64,000 bases of DNA from Isoetes taiwanensis (GCA_021234155.1 JAJEKV010000002.1:27585299-27649298), one strand, 5' to 3'; shown: positions 11,941 through 23,718, numbered from the stretch's first letter. A program made the numbers and translations. The notes: a model not told the origin generated them from the letters alone.

Positions 11941-12970
11941 TCTTCAAATAAAGACTGCTCGTACCTTAAGAAAAAAAGGCAAAAGGCCTTTTTTGATGGG
12001 TTATTTTTCCTAGGATCATGCCAAAATAATTAGTTTATGCCTCCATCTATATAATGTGGTTCCAGCCGAAACATAGGTGCCTAGCATTGGTAATATTGTG
12101 CATCGAGGTTGATGCCAAAATAATTAGCGTGTGCCCCCATCTATCAAATGTCGTTCCAACACAAACCATAGGTGCCTAGCATAATTGTGGAAATTATGGT
12201 GCCTATGTTACACTTGGGAGTTAAAAATGTACCATTAAAGGGGCAACTGCATATAACACTTCGTAAATGCTAAGTGAGAAAAATATGATGCTAAATTCTA
12301 GCATCCTTGCATAACTAAGCTAAATGCCTTTTTGGTATGGAATCAATCACTCTAATCAACCACTAAGGAAATATGTGAAAATATTTAAAGCACCACAATT
12401 AGCACACAAAATTTGAATCTTTGGGATTTTCAAATGACATATGGTCTTCAAATAAAAACCATACATTAAGATGAAAGGCAAAAGGCCTTTTCTATGGGTT
12501 GCTTTTTCTAGGATCTTGCCGAAATAATTAGTTTATGCCCCCATCTATATAATGTGGTTCCAACCAAAACATAGATGCCCAAATTTGGTAATCTTGTGCC
12601 CCATCTATCGAAAAATAATTAGCTTGTGCCCCCATCTATCGAATGTAGTTCCAACACGCACCATAGGTGCCTAGCATAAATGTGGATATTGCGGTGCATA
12701 TGTTACATTTAGGAGTTAAAAATTCACCATTAAAGGGCAACTTGGGAGTTAAAAATTTACCATTAAAGGGGCAATTATGTATAATATTTAAGTAAATGCT
12801 AAGATAAAAAAATCGATGCTAAATTCTAGCAGCCTTGCAAAACTAATTCTGGTATGGAATCAACAACTATAATCAACCACTTAGGAAATATGTTAAAATA
12901 TGAAAAGTACCACAATTAGCACACAAATTTGAATGTTGGGATTTTCAAATGCACACATATTTGGCTCCAC
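11941..12970. repeat. Two tandem ~510-bp units
   Basis: The unit starting near 11941 (TCTTCAAATAAAG, then AAAGGCAAAAGGCCTTTT) is repeated from about 12447. Shared landmarks are 'taattagtttatgcc', 'cataggtgcctagcat', 'gaatcaacaactataatc'-like text and TTTGGGATTTTCAAATG at the unit ends. Identity is roughly 85-90% by eye. Each unit itself holds a shorter internal duplication of the 'ccatctat...cataggtgcc' block. No coding potential is seen. Confidence 0.8.
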
Positions 12971-13217
12971 TGATATTTGTGAACAATCTATCACAATGTA
13001 TGTTTACGGTTAACCTTAATGCCTCCTTCCCTGATATAATAATTAGGATTTTGAAGCTAGGCAATTTGGATCAATATTCCTATTGCATTTCACTCAAATG
13101 TACAGTATTCTAGGCTATACAAATTTCCATACGCATGCATCTCATATCCACATGTAACTTGTACCTGCTGTTCAGACCAACCAGAATAAGTCCATTGTAT
13201 AATTTTTAAGATACATA
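12971..13217. other. Intergenic
   Basis: AT-rich sequence without recognisable features. Confidence 0.4.
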
Positions 13218-13498
13218 TGAATATTGAAAACACTACCTGTGGATAACACTGTATAACCAAAAGTCATTTGCTATTCTTTGAATCACATCTTAGAAGCTAT
13301 ATTTATGCAGTAATACATTTCTTCTGGAATAGAGCCATTCAGCATGTTCTCAAAGCTTGAATATTGAAAACACTACCTGTGGATAACACTGTATAACCAA
13401 AAGTCATTTGCTATTCTTTGAATCACATCTTAGAAGCTATATTTATGCAGTAATACATTTCTTCTGGAATAGAGCCATTCAGCATGTTCTCAAAGCTT
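13218..13498. repeat. Recent 140-bp tandem duplication
   Basis: The block from 'tgaatattgaaaacactacc' to 'catgttctcaaagct' occurs twice in succession with no difference apparent by eye, apart from the junction. Either the duplication is recent or it is an assembly duplication. Confidence 0.9.
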
Positions 13499-14289
13499 TG
13501 AAGGATTGGAAAAGCATGCCCAAACAGGTCCATAAGCAATTTTGAGTTAAATACAGGAATGAATCAATTTGAGCATGGGAGATTCATATTCAAGGTAAAT
13601 CCATTTGAATCGATGTCGAGATAAAAAAGAATTATAGATGCTTCAAGCATATGTGCTTACACACTATGACATCAAAAAAGATAGATGGGTGGGCATTTTA
13701 TGTTGATAATCTAGAAAGTGCTAAACAAATGCTATAAATGCAGAACTGCTAATGCCTCTCAACAAAGTTGATTTTCTGCAGGCAGGTGCAACTCTTATAT
13801 AGTGAAACTCAAAGTAGACGTGGAATGAGTAGAAACTTGAGAAGGAATGCAATACACAGTAACTCCGAGGCCATGAGGTCGAAAAATACTCTAAAGGCAA
13901 GTTCATGTCCTGGCCGTCTCCACAAAGATGGGACTCAAGAGGTATGAACCTATTATGCAATCCACCCACCAGCCAGTTTGATTCAACCTTGAGAAAGCGA
14001 GTTAGTGCAGGCTCTACATAGAAGGATGAAGAAAATTAACTAAGGCTTTTCCTCACCTGTAAACAGATAAAAGCTTCACTTCGACTGTGTCAATTAAACT
14101 TTGTAGTTTATTATCTTGGGCGTACATCATTATAATGTGAACATGATTTATAGAAGGGCATTAATCAGACATAAAATCGTACACTTGTCTACGTTTCTTC
14201 CAACTGTAGCAGTGGAGTTGCAGTAGCAAGGACAAAAGATGTACCAAACTTTTGTGCCAGGCTTGACGATAAGTTGCCATGTAATCCAT
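13499..14289. other. Intergenic flank of the family A element
   Basis: A minus-strand frame (13721-13969) has no recognised motif. This sequence and 23719 onward were contiguous before the family A insertion. Confidence 0.4.
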
Positions 14290-14294
14290 GCACA

Positions 14295-16803
14295 TGTAAC
14301 GGACCTAAGATATTGAGAATTAATACGTCGTATATGTAGAAATTATACGGACAGAATACTGGTGGCTAAAAATAAATATAAGTACAGAGAAAAGCATTTG
14401 GAAAAAGATAGATTGCAGAGGGATTGCTGAAGGAGCGAATTGCGTGCAGAGCTCTGGAAGCGAAGCGTGTTGGAGCGCAAAAGAAGCAACAAGCGAGATT
14501 CCAGGTGGGGATCAAGACTTACACCTGGGGTTTTCTAGTGTAGTATCTGTGCTTGTTTTTAATTTGTTGATTAAGCATCCAGCACGGGATTAGAATTGGA
14601 TTATATGCGCATGGGATGAGAATTGGTTTATGTGAGCATGATTGTAAATAAACGCACGGTTTATGGGTAGTAGCTCTTCGGTATTGGAATCTGGTGGCTT
14701 GCATGGCTAGTATTGAAATTAATATGTTCCTAATATTTTCCATCAAAGTAATAGCTGTAGCTGTAATCTATGATAGAAGAAGCTGGAATGGTTTGAATCG
14801 GTTAGAATTTGGAAGAAAGGATTAAAAACCCAATTGATGAAGCAAGAACAAGCCAAGAAGGCAGTATTTATCTCTTGCATGCTGCTAGTAGAATTGGCAT
14901 GATCTTATTTAGTGGGAATGCCTGAGAAGCATGAAAGCTGGTCTGGATTGGGTCGATTTGGCCTCAAAGAGGTCAATTTGGGCAAAGGAAGCGGAATCAT
15001 GGAGATCCATGTAGGTTGTGGCAGCGGATAACTCGGTCTCTGGCAAGCAAAAGATGATCCAGAACCATGTGATTCAGCTTGTAACCAGGTCGTTTTGGAT
15101 TAAGAACCCCTTAGAAGATCAAATCAGAAGGATTTACAGGGTTCTTATGCAGAATCACAGAGTTTCCAACAGGATCCGGCAGTGGAAGAAAAAGGGTTAG
15201 AACTACCTGATTCGGCCACAATCAGTATGATTTGGCCTGGAAATTCCTGTAAAAGCCAAAATCGGCTGGATCCATGAAGTTTTGGGCTGGATCCGATGGC
15301 TTGGAGGCCGGATCCACAAGCTGTTGGCCGCGTTTGTGAATTGAACGTTAGGTTTAGGTTAGTAAAAAAAAGTAAAGATGTTAACAATTAATTAGTTGTT
15401 AGTAAGTAGGTAATAATAAGGCTAAAGGTTAAAGCTAAGGTTAGAGTTAAATTAAAATATTAAGGCTAGTTGGAGCCAAGAGTTGGGCTTGTGAATTATT
15501 AAAGATTGAGGCCTAAGTTAAGAGGGTTAATGCTAATGGTTAAGTTATTTATAATTACGACATGAGTGGTCTAAACAAGCTAGCTAGTTATAATTTAAAG
15601 CCTTTAGAATTAGTTAAATTAAGAGGGGTAAAAATGCAAGGCACAAGTGTTGTGTATGGCGGAAATTGGTAATGGAAGCGTCATGACAATTATAACGTTA
15701 GGGATTAAACCATTATTAAAATCTTAAAATATAGCTAGTAACCTTGTTGTTAGGGAACAATTGGAAGATGGTAGATGCTTATCTTTTATTTCATGGTGAT
15801 AGCCGCATCTTGCATTATTGAGGTTATTATAATTACTGAGTTATGATTTGGCTTTCTCTTGCTATATGAAGTGTGTATTAGGGAATTATTTGATGTTGAG
15901 CTTGTTAAGGCATGTGTCATAATGATAGTGAATTGTTTATAATGATCTATGGTGTAATTCTTTGATATAGACCTCTGGGGCCGGAGTCTAGGTGCGATGG
16001 TCTAGATTCACGGTTTTGCACAGTGCTATGTAAATGGTATTATCTGAACATCGGGCGTTGGTACCGTATGGTATAACGTCATGCACAGTAAGTGGTCCTC
16101 CAATCTTTGACGCTTGGCGCGGATGGGTGTGTACACACGTGGTTACCCCGCCTCTATGTCACTGGCCTGATCAGCCGAGTTGACCTTGCTCAGACCCAGA
16201 GGAATATTGGTTGCAATGTTGATGCTTTGGTTGCTTGGCTATTGTATATGTGGTTTTTATTATTGGAATCAAGTTGCAATGGCTATGCTTCGTATAATTA
16301 TGCATTGTGGTTATGCTTGTTGGATTAATTACTTGGATTGCAGGGGCGAGGTTACGGTAAGGCTAAGTTATTGTTCTAAGTTAATGCTTGTGGTAATTGA
16401 TGCTTGATATATTCTAAATCCCCAATCCCCACTTAGTCCGTGTGACTAACCCCGCGGGTTAATGGTGTAAGCAGAGGTGCGAGATGCTCCGGAAAGTAGC
16501 CAAGCTTGAAAGGCTTAGAGTAGAAGTGTGTGGATTGCTAGACAATATATTTGATTAATATAACCATTATTATTATGGATCGGGCTTAAACTATAATTAT
16601 TTGTAAACTTTGGTTGTTGTGTGGGATTTTTGCCGAGCAATGGCAAGTATAGAATTTTGGGACCTTAGAGCATGTATAAAGATTAAATTCTTTACCTAAG
16701 TATGCTTGTATCAATTTCTTGAGTTGCAAAGGTTAAGTAGATCCAACAAAGAGAGATCGATGGGATCTCCGATTCTGAGAGGTTAACCGGCCAGAACGCC
16801 ACC
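14295..16803 (+). repeat. Family A 5' LTR
   Basis: It is about 2.5 kb and nearly identical to 20778-23713 except that it lacks the 415-bp MITE of the 3' copy. Its end reads ACGCCACCACG instead of CCCGTCACA. The internal frames (e.g. 14519-14746 minus, 16092-16328 plus) are copied in the other LTR and have no coding signature. Confidence 0.9.
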
Positions 16804-17262
16804 ACGTTGGTATCGTGAAAGGGTCTCGAGTTCGAGTCTCCATGGGTGCCTATATGCATGGGTAATTTGCAAAGACTTGGTAATCATTGTGACATGGTAT
16901 AGCCTTGGATGCTCGAGGGGCGAGCATAGTTCTAGTGGGAGAGATCAGAACGGGCCCATGGTAGACCGCTTTCGAGTATTCAACCTTGAATGTGCACGTG
17001 GGGCGTTCGAGACACCCCGGCATAAATGGGTAGAAGCGACTACTCATAAACGCCTAGACGGTTTTGCCCGATTGGCTAAGGGCATGTCGGTTAGGAACGT
17101 TACAGCTTGGTATCTCGGTATTCGAACCTTGAATGTGCCTCGTGGGCGTTCGAGACACCGGCATAAATGGGTAGAAGCGACTACTCATAAACGTCTAGAC
17201 GGTTTTGCCCAGTTGGCTAAGGGCATGTCGGTTAGGAACGTCACAGTTGGTATCAGAGCCAA
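16804..17262 (+). repeat. Family A leader with duplicated primer-site region
   Basis: Two ~143-bp tandem units carry AACCTTGAATGTGC, then GCATAAATGGGTAGAAGCGA and GGGCATGTCGGTTAGGAACG; they start near 16982 and 17125. Four primer-site-like strings TGGTAT follow LTR-end-like strings: near 16807, 16891, 17108 and 17248. Only the last has the full TGGTATCAGAGCC. The segment near 16815-16850 (GGGTCTCGAGTTCGAGTCTC) resembles a tRNA T-arm. Confidence 0.75.
17248..17261 (+). promoter_or_regulatory. Family A primer-binding site
   Basis: TGGTATCAGAGCCA is complementary to the 3' end of initiator methionine tRNA. It stands two bases after an LTR-end-like CGTCACA at 17239-17245. Confidence 0.9.
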
Positions 17263-17334
17263 GTTTCTGATTAGTGGATTATAAGATTTTTAATTATTGA
17301 TGATATTTGATATGGTTCCAGATTCTTGTAGAGA

Positions 17335-17500
17335 TGAGTTCCCCAGGAGGAGCTGGGCCTAGTGGAACCTCTGATATAGCCGATATCTTGCAGGCTATCC
17401 AGCGAGTGTTGCAGCAGAGTGCATCGCAACAAAAGATAACAGCTGACAAGGCAGTAGAGAAGGTGCTGAAGGACACTAAGAGGGAAGTATTATTCATGGA
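17335..17500 (+). pseudogene. Gag remnant, family A
   Basis: The frame starts MSSPGGAGPSGTSDIADIL and continues with a short helical, Gln-rich stretch QAIQRVLQQSASQQK before running into protease sequence at 17501. A Ty3/gypsy Gag is normally 300-400 residues with a capsid domain and a CCHC knuckle; both are missing. An internal deletion of roughly 1 kb or more is the simplest explanation. The start codon choice is supported by its place 70 bases after the primer site. Confidence 0.6.
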
Positions 17501-18005
17501 GTTCCTGCTCTCTTTCTTATTGATTGTGGTAGTACACATTGTTTTATTTCCCCAAGGCTGGCAAAGAAACTAGATTTGGATATGATTAGTCGGGATCCTA
17601 GATATGTGGAGTTGGCTGATGGTAAAAATTAAGACTTCTTATGCTAAGGTAGACAATCTTGAATTCCAAATAGGAGATTTTGAGTCCCAAACTAGTTTTG
17701 AAGTATTGAGCCTAGGGAAGTATGATGCTATTCTAGGAATGTCATGGTTGAGGCCACATAAAGCTTGCATTGATTGCGGAGAGCAAACAGTTACATGCCA
17801 AAGTCCTAATGGAGATAAGTATGTGCTGGAAGGATTGCCTTCGTCATTAGTGGTTATACCTTTGTCCCGGAAAAGTTTTAAGAAACAGATTAAGAACGAT
17901 TGCATAAGAATGGGATGTGCATTTTTGGGTACCGCAGAGTTACAAGAACAACCTATTGCTCCTGAGATCCAGAAAGTGTTGGATGAGTGTTTCCTAAAGA
18001 ATTAA
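17501..18005 (+). pseudogene. Retropepsin-like protease, family A
   Basis: The frame from 17501 reads ALFLIDCGSTHCFISPRLAK, the aspartic protease active-site loop in the plant Ty3 form (usually LIDSGATHSFIS, with D-C-G-S-T here), and stops at 17632. The overlapping frame 17604-18005 carries the rest, including LGKYDAILGMSWL, the second conserved protease strand, and the linker ending KVLDECF. One frameshift near 17625 separates the two halves. The protein would cut the Gag-Pol precursor inside the particle. Confidence 0.8.
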
Positions 18006-18692
18006 CAGAATTGCCTCCACATAGAATGGTAGATCATGAGATAGAACTTGTTCCTGGGGCTGAACCCACATCAAGGCCACCATATAGATTTCATGCATTA
18101 GAGATGGCCGAATTGAAGAAACAGTTAGCGGAATTATTGGAACAAGGGTTTATACGGCCGAGTGTTTCTCCATTTGGGGCGCCAGTTTTGTTTGTAAAAA
18201 AAGAAAGACGGGACTTTAAGGTTATGTATTGATTATCGCATGCTTAACCAGATTACAGTGAAGAACAGATATGCATTGCCTAGGGTTGATGAGTTATTTG
18301 ATCAGTTGGGACAAGCTAAGTATTTCACAAAAATTGATTTACGATCTGGATATCATCAGATCCGGATCAAGGATACAGATATTTATAGGACTGCCTTTAG
18401 GATACGCTACGGACATTACGAGTTTGTTGTAATGCCGTTTGGGTTGACAAATGCTCCTGCCACTTTTATGCGTCTCATGAATGAGATATTCCGATCTTTC
18501 CTGGATAAGTTTATATTGGTTTTCTTTGATGATATTTTGGTATATTCCAGAACATTAGAGGAGCATGTGGAACATGTAAAACAGACATTAGCTATTTTGC
18601 GACGAGAAAAGTTGTATGGTAAGCTATCTAAGTGTTCTTTTGCACAAACTAGATTGGTATATCTTGGGCATGTAATTTCAGAAAAGGATTAG
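17987..18692 (+). pseudogene. Reverse transcriptase, family A pol
   Basis: Two frames (17987-18232 and 18240-18692) together cover the RT. They include ELPPHRMVDHEIELVPGAEP and [14 protein letters not shown], then after a frameshift [16 protein letters not shown] (motif A), [15 protein letters not shown] (motif B) and [13 protein letters not shown] (motif C, catalytic FDD) and LGHVISEKD. All catalytic motifs are intact, with only a 1-base-type break between fingers and palm and a premature stop at 18692. This is a standard plant Ty3/gypsy polymerase. Confidence 0.92.
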
Positions 18693-19574
18693 AGCCAAAT
18701 CCTTCTAAGATTGAGGCAGTTAGAGATTGGCCCACACCAAAGATGGTGAAAGAAGTAAGATCATTTTTGGGATTAGCGGGGTATCAAATTTGTTCCTAAA
18801 TTTGCAAAGATTGCTGCTCCTTTGACTTCTTTGTTGTGTAAGAAGAATGATTTGCATTGAACTGATAGTTGTCAAGAAAGTTTCCAAAAGTTAAAGGATG
18901 TTTTGATTAGTGCACCAATTTTAAGGATTCCAGACATGAAAGTACCCTTCCATGTAGTCACTGATGCTTCTGGAAAAGCTGTAGGAGGAGTCTTGCTGCA
19001 GGATGGCCGAGTTTGTGCTTATATATCTCGTAAGTTGTCTCCTGCTGAACAAAATTACCCAGTGCATGATCTGGAAATGTTGGCCATTATCCATACCTTA
19101 GGGGTATGGAGACATTATTTATTGGGTCGTCGTTTCTTTTTGAAGACTGGCCACCAAAATTTGAAGTATTTTGCAAAACAGCCATATTTGAATAATAGGC
19201 AAAGGAGGTGGATGCAATTAAGAGGAGAGTATGATTTTGAAATTGAATATCAACCTGGCAAAGAAAATGTGATTGCTGATGCTTTGTCTCGAAGGTCATT
19301 TTTAACCTCTATTAGTGTGTTACAAGGGCAATGGGATGCAGATATTCTTAGCAAGTTGAGGAATGATCCATATTTTGCACCTGTGTTGGAGAACCCTCAA
19401 GATTTTCCGAGGTATGCATTGTCTAAAGGAGTTTTGTTTTATAATGGCCGTACGTGTATTCCTAATGATCAGGAGTTGAGATTGAGGTTGCTATATGAAG
19501 CACATGATAGTCCTTTGGCGGGCCACCCAGGGGTACACAAAACTTTGAGGAAAATGTGCCAGAATTTCTTTTGA
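18693..19574 (+). pseudogene. RNase H and integrase zinc-binding region, family A
   Basis: A short broken connection region follows the RT. The frame 18903-19574 then carries RNase H: VVTDASGKAVGGVL (first catalytic Asp), DLEMLAIIHTL (Glu), TGHQNLKYF (usually TDHKSL, so the Asp is replaced by Gly here) and GKENVIADALSR (last Asp). It ends in the integrase N-terminal zinc finger, LLYEAHDSPLAGHPGVHKT. The Cys pair follows in another frame near 19610-19635 (CLSCQKVK). The TGHQ change would weaken RNase H if it is real. Confidence 0.9.
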
Positions 19575-20630
19575 GTCCGGACAGAAGAAGATGGTTAAGG
19601 AGTACGTGGCTAGGTGTTTATCTTGTCAGAAGGTAAAAGCATCAAGGTTTAGAGAGCCTGGAGAATTACAACCTTTAGTAATTCCATCTTCTAAGTAAGA
19701 GAGTATTTCCATGGACTTCATTGTTGAGCTTCCCCGGACACGTTCAGGTTATGATGCAATCTATGTTGTGGTTGATCGACTAACTTCAACTGAGGCCCAT
19801 TTTATGCCCTCTAAGACTATCGCTATGGCAATGGATATTGCTAAGTTATTTGTTAAAGAGATTTTTAGGTTGCATGGGATGCCAGCCACTATTTCATCAG
19901 ATCGGGATACAAAGTTTATGAGTCAATTTTGGCAAGGGTTGTTCCAAAATATTGGCACTAAGTTATATGCCAATACATCTTGTCGTCCTCAAGCAGATGG
20001 CCAAGTGGAGCGAGTTAATCAAATCTTGGAGGATATGCTCAGAATGTATGTGCCTAGTCAACCAAAGGTATGGGATTCCTATTTGTATTTGGCTGAGTTT
20101 GTATACAATAACACTTATCAAGATTCCATTAAAATGAGTTCTTTTGAGGCAATGTATGGTAAGGAGTGTCATTGTCCTCTTAACCGAGAGATCCCCAATG
20201 CAATGTTGAAGCAAACTAGTGAAGTAGCGGAGGACATGGAAGCTCAGCTAAGAAGACTTCGCCAGAATTTGGTTGTGGCACAAAATAGACAGAAGCAGTA
20301 TGCAAATAAGAGACGTAGACCACTTGGATTTCAAAAAGGGGATTATGTGTCCTTGAGGATTAATCCCAAACAGAGCTCATTGGCATTTAAAAGTGCAGTA
20401 AATGGGCCCCTAGGTATCTTGGTCCGTATGAAATTTTGGAACGTATTGGCAAGGTGGCTTATAGGTTGGAGTTACCTTCACACTTGAAAGTACATAATGT
20501 CTTTCATGTGAGTAACTTGAGGAACTATGTTTTTGATTCTTCCCATATGTTGGGGGACGATGATTTGGTAAGCAGGGAGAACTTTCGTACCCCACCGCCA
20601 CGCGTTCTGCGAGAGGAAACCCAATAAACT
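19575..20630 (+). pseudogene. Integrase core and C-terminal region, family A
   Basis: The frame 19711-20487 begins MDFIVELPRTRSGYDAI (first catalytic Asp). It then has ISSDRDTKFMSQFW (second Asp) and ADGQVERVNQILEDMLRMY (catalytic Glu). The C-terminal part has RRRPLGFQKGDYVSLRI, the GPF/Y-preceding strand. A frameshift near 20405-20440 moves the end to 20436-20627, with LEIPSHLKVHNVFHVSNLR-type sequence. The enzyme joins element DNA to the chromosome. A stop at 19572-19574 separates it from the zinc finger. Confidence 0.92.
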
Positions 20631-20635
20631 TAAGG

Positions 20636-20745
20636 AGGCTTAACAATACGTAGATTTTTGGTTCAATGGGCGAGTTGTCCTGAGGAAGATGCCACATGGG
20701 AAGATGCCAATTGGATTCTTCGTGAGTTTTCGGAGATGCGCCCAT
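20636..20745 (+). pseudogene. Chromodomain at the end of family A pol
   Basis: Read in the frame that opens near 20645, the sequence gives TIRRFLVQWASCPEEDATW followed by EDANWILREFSEMRP and a stop. This is the chromodomain consensus (V.W....EDATWE....L...FP). It makes family A a chromovirus like family B, although their LTRs are unrelated. Confidence 0.75.
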
Positions 20746-20764
20746 GAGGACATGGGTTGAATTT

Positions 20765-20777
20765 TTGGAGGAGAGAC
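20765..20777 (+). promoter_or_regulatory. Family A polypurine tract
   Basis: TTGGAGGAGAGAC lies immediately before the 3' LTR start TGTAACGG, as expected for plus-strand priming. Confidence 0.75.
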
Positions 20778-23713
20778 TGTAACGGACCTAAGATATTGAG
20801 AATTAATACGTCGTATATGTAGAAATTATACGGACAGAATACTGGTGGCTAAAAATAAATATAAGTACAGAGAAAAGCATTTGGAAAAAGATAGATTGCA
20901 GAGGGATTGCTGAAGGAGCGAATTGCGTGCAGAGCTCTGGAAGCGAAGCGTGTTGGAGCGCAAAAGAAGCAACAAGCGAGATTCCAGGTGGGGATCAAGA
21001 CTTACACCTGGGGTTTTCTAGTGTAGTATCTGTGCTTGTTTTTAATTTGTTGATTAAGCATCCAGCACGGGATTAGAATTGGATTATATGCGCATGGGAT
21101 GAGAATTGGTTTATGTGAGCATGATTGTAAATAAACGCACGGTTTATGGGTAGTAGCTCTTCGGTATTGGAATCTGGTGGCTTGCATGGCTAGTATTGAA
21201 ATTAATATGTTCCTAATATTTTCCATCAAAGTAATAGCTGTAGATGTAATCTATGATAGAAGAAGCTGGAATGGTTTGAATCGGTTAGAATTTGGAAGAA
21301 AGGATTAAAAACCCAATTGATGAAGCAAGAACAAGCCAAGAAGGCAGTATTTATCTCTTGCATGCTGCTAGTAGAATTGGCATGATCTTATTTAGTGGGA
21401 ATGCCTGAGAAGCATGAAAGCTGGTCTGGATTGGGTCGATTTGGCCTCAAAGAGGTCAATTTGGGCAAAGGAAGCGGAATCATGGAGATCCATGTAGGTT
21501 GGGCCAGATATCGTCAGGGATCCTGTGTTTCGACAATTTGCCTATGGTGTTTTCGGCGTCCGAAACACCCAATGCTTCGAAGTGGTGTTTTACGGCCAAA
21601 AAGTGGTATTTACGGCCAAAAACCAAGCGCCGCTATCAAGCGGCGGAGCCAAAATCTTTGGTCGGATCCTTCTTGCAGCTCCCTGGACGGCTTGAAATGC
21701 TTCAAAAGCCCTTCCAATCGCTTTGTCTTCCTCTTTAACACTAGTTTGATGAAGAGAGGAAGTGATTTGAGCTCAGATAGAGCGGATCAAAAAAATGACC
21801 TAAAACAGTTGATTACGGGCTTAAAAGCGGAAGTGCACGCGGGCTGATATAACGTGGCGAAAACACCACAAAAAGTCCCAAAACACCACATCCCGGACTC
21901 GATATACGGGCGCCCATGTAGGTTGTGGCAGCGGATAACTCGGTCTCTGGCAAGCAAAAGATGATCCAGAACCATGTGATTCAGCTTGTAACCAGGTCGT
22001 TTTGGATTAAGAACCCCTTAGAAGATCAAATCAGACGGATTTACAGGGTTCTTATGCGAGAATCACAGAGTTTCCAACAGGATCCGTGAAAGGGGAAGAA
22101 AAAGGGTTAGAACTACGATTCGCCCAATCCGGTATGATTTGGCCTCGAAATTCTGTAAAAGCCAAAATCGGGCGGATCCATGAAGTTTTGGGCTGGATCC
22201 GATGGCTTGAGGCCGGATCCACAAGCCGCTGGCAGCGTTTGTGAATTGAACGTTAGGTTTAGGTTAGTAAAAAAAAAAAAAAAGTAAAGATGTTAACAAT
22301 TAATTAGTTGTTAGTAAGTAGGTAATAATAAGGCTAAAGGTTAAAGCTAAGGTTAGAGTTAAATTAAAATATTAAGGCTAGTTGGAGCCAAGAGTTGGGC
22401 TTGTGAATTATTAAAGATTGAGGCCTAAGTTAAGAGGGTTAATGCTAATGGTTAAGTTATTTATAATTACGACATGAGTGGTCTAAACAAGCTAGCTAGT
22501 TATAATTTAAAGCCTTTAGAATTAGTTAAATTAAGAGGGGTAAAAATGCAAGGCACAAGTGTTGTGTATGGGGAAATTGGTAATGGAAGCGTCATGACAA
22601 TTATAACGTTAGGGATTAAACCATTATTAAAATCTTAAAATATAGCTAGTAACCTTGTTGTTAGGGAACAATTGGAAGATGGTAGATGCTTATCTTTTAT
22701 TTAATGGTGATAGCCGCATCTTGCATTATTGAGGTTATTATAATTACTGAGTTATGATTTGGCTTTCTCTTGCTATATGAAGTGTGTATTAGGGAATTAT
22801 TTGATGTTGAGCTTGTTAAGGCATGTGTCATAATGATAGTGAATTGTTTATAATTATCTATGGTGTAATTCTTTGATATAGACCTCTGGGGCCGGAGTCT
22901 AGGTGCGATGGTCTAGACTCACGGTTTTGCACAGTGCTATGTAAATGGTATTATCTGAACATCGGGCGTTGGTACCGTATGGTATAACGTCATGCACAGT
23001 AAGTGGTCCTCCAATGCTGGACGCAGCGTGGATGGGTGTGTACACACGTGGTTACCCCGCCTCTATGTCACTGGCCTGATCAGCCGAGTTGACCTTGCTC
23101 AGACCCAGAGGAATATTGGTTGCAATGTTGATGCTTTGGTTGCTTGGCTATTGTATATGTGGTTTTTATTATTGGAATCAAGTTGCAATGGCTATGCTTC
23201 GTATAATTATGCATTGTGGTTATGCTTGTTGGATTAATTACTTGGATTGCAGGGGCGAGGTTACGGTAAGGCTAAGTTATTGTTCTAAGTTAATGCTTGT
23301 GGTAATTGATGCTTGATATATTCTAAATCCCCAATCCCCACTTAGTCCGTGTGACTAACCCCGTGGTTAATGGTGTAAGCAGAGGTGCGAGATGCTCCAG
23401 AAAGTAGCCAAGCTTCGGAAAGGCGAGAGTAGAAGTGTGTGGATTGCTAGACAATATATTTGATTAATATAACCATTATTATTATGGATCGGCTTAAACT
23501 ATAATTATTTGTAAACTTTGGTTGTTGTGTGGGATTTTTGCCGAGCAATGGCAAGTATAGAATTTTTGGGACCTTAGAGCATGTATAAAGATTAAATTCT
23601 TTACCTAAGTATGCTTGTATCAATTTCTTGAGTTGCAAAGGTTAAGTAGATCCAACAGTAGAGATCGATGGGATCTCCAGTTACCGAGAGGTTAACTGGC
23701 CAGGCCCGTCACA
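20778..23713 (+). repeat. Family A 3' LTR
   Basis: It is 2.94 kb and ends CCCGTCACA before the GCACA target copy. It matches the 5' LTR closely, which implies a fairly recent insertion, except for a 415-bp MITE at 21501-21915 and scattered CTG/CAG differences. Confidence 0.93.
21501..21915. mobile_element. Mutator-like MITE inside the 3' LTR
   Basis: It is bounded by a 9-bp duplication ATGTAGGTT (21492-21500 and 21916-21924). The left end GGGCCAGATATCGTCAGGGA is the approximate inverse of the right end (...TCCCGGACTCGATATACGGGCGCCC), with imperfect pairing over about 35 bp. The 5' LTR shows the empty site with a single ATGTAGGTT near 15010, so the insertion came after the retrotransposon landed. 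The ORF across it (21395-21847) is not conserved coding. Confidence 0.88.
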
Positions 23714-23718
23714 GCACA

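Larger units (their letters stand above)
14295..23713 (+). mobile_element. Family A Ty3/gypsy LTR retrotransposon, ~9.4 kb
   Basis: Direct repeats at both ends begin TGTAACGGACC; the 3' one ends CGTCACA. The element is flanked by a perfect 5-bp duplication GCACA (14290-14294 and 23714-23718). A Met-tRNA primer site lies at 17248 and a purine tract at 20765. The pol order protease, RT, RNase H, integrase, chromodomain is that of a chromovirus. Gag is reduced to its first codons, so the interior is only about 3.5 kb, and pol carries several frameshifts. As presented it could move only with proteins supplied in trans. Confidence 0.95.

Noticed and set aside
16092-16407. Plus-strand frames in the family A LTR (also at 10058 and 23089)
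   Set aside because: They are copied with the LTR, and frames and starts differ between copies, with no domain signature.
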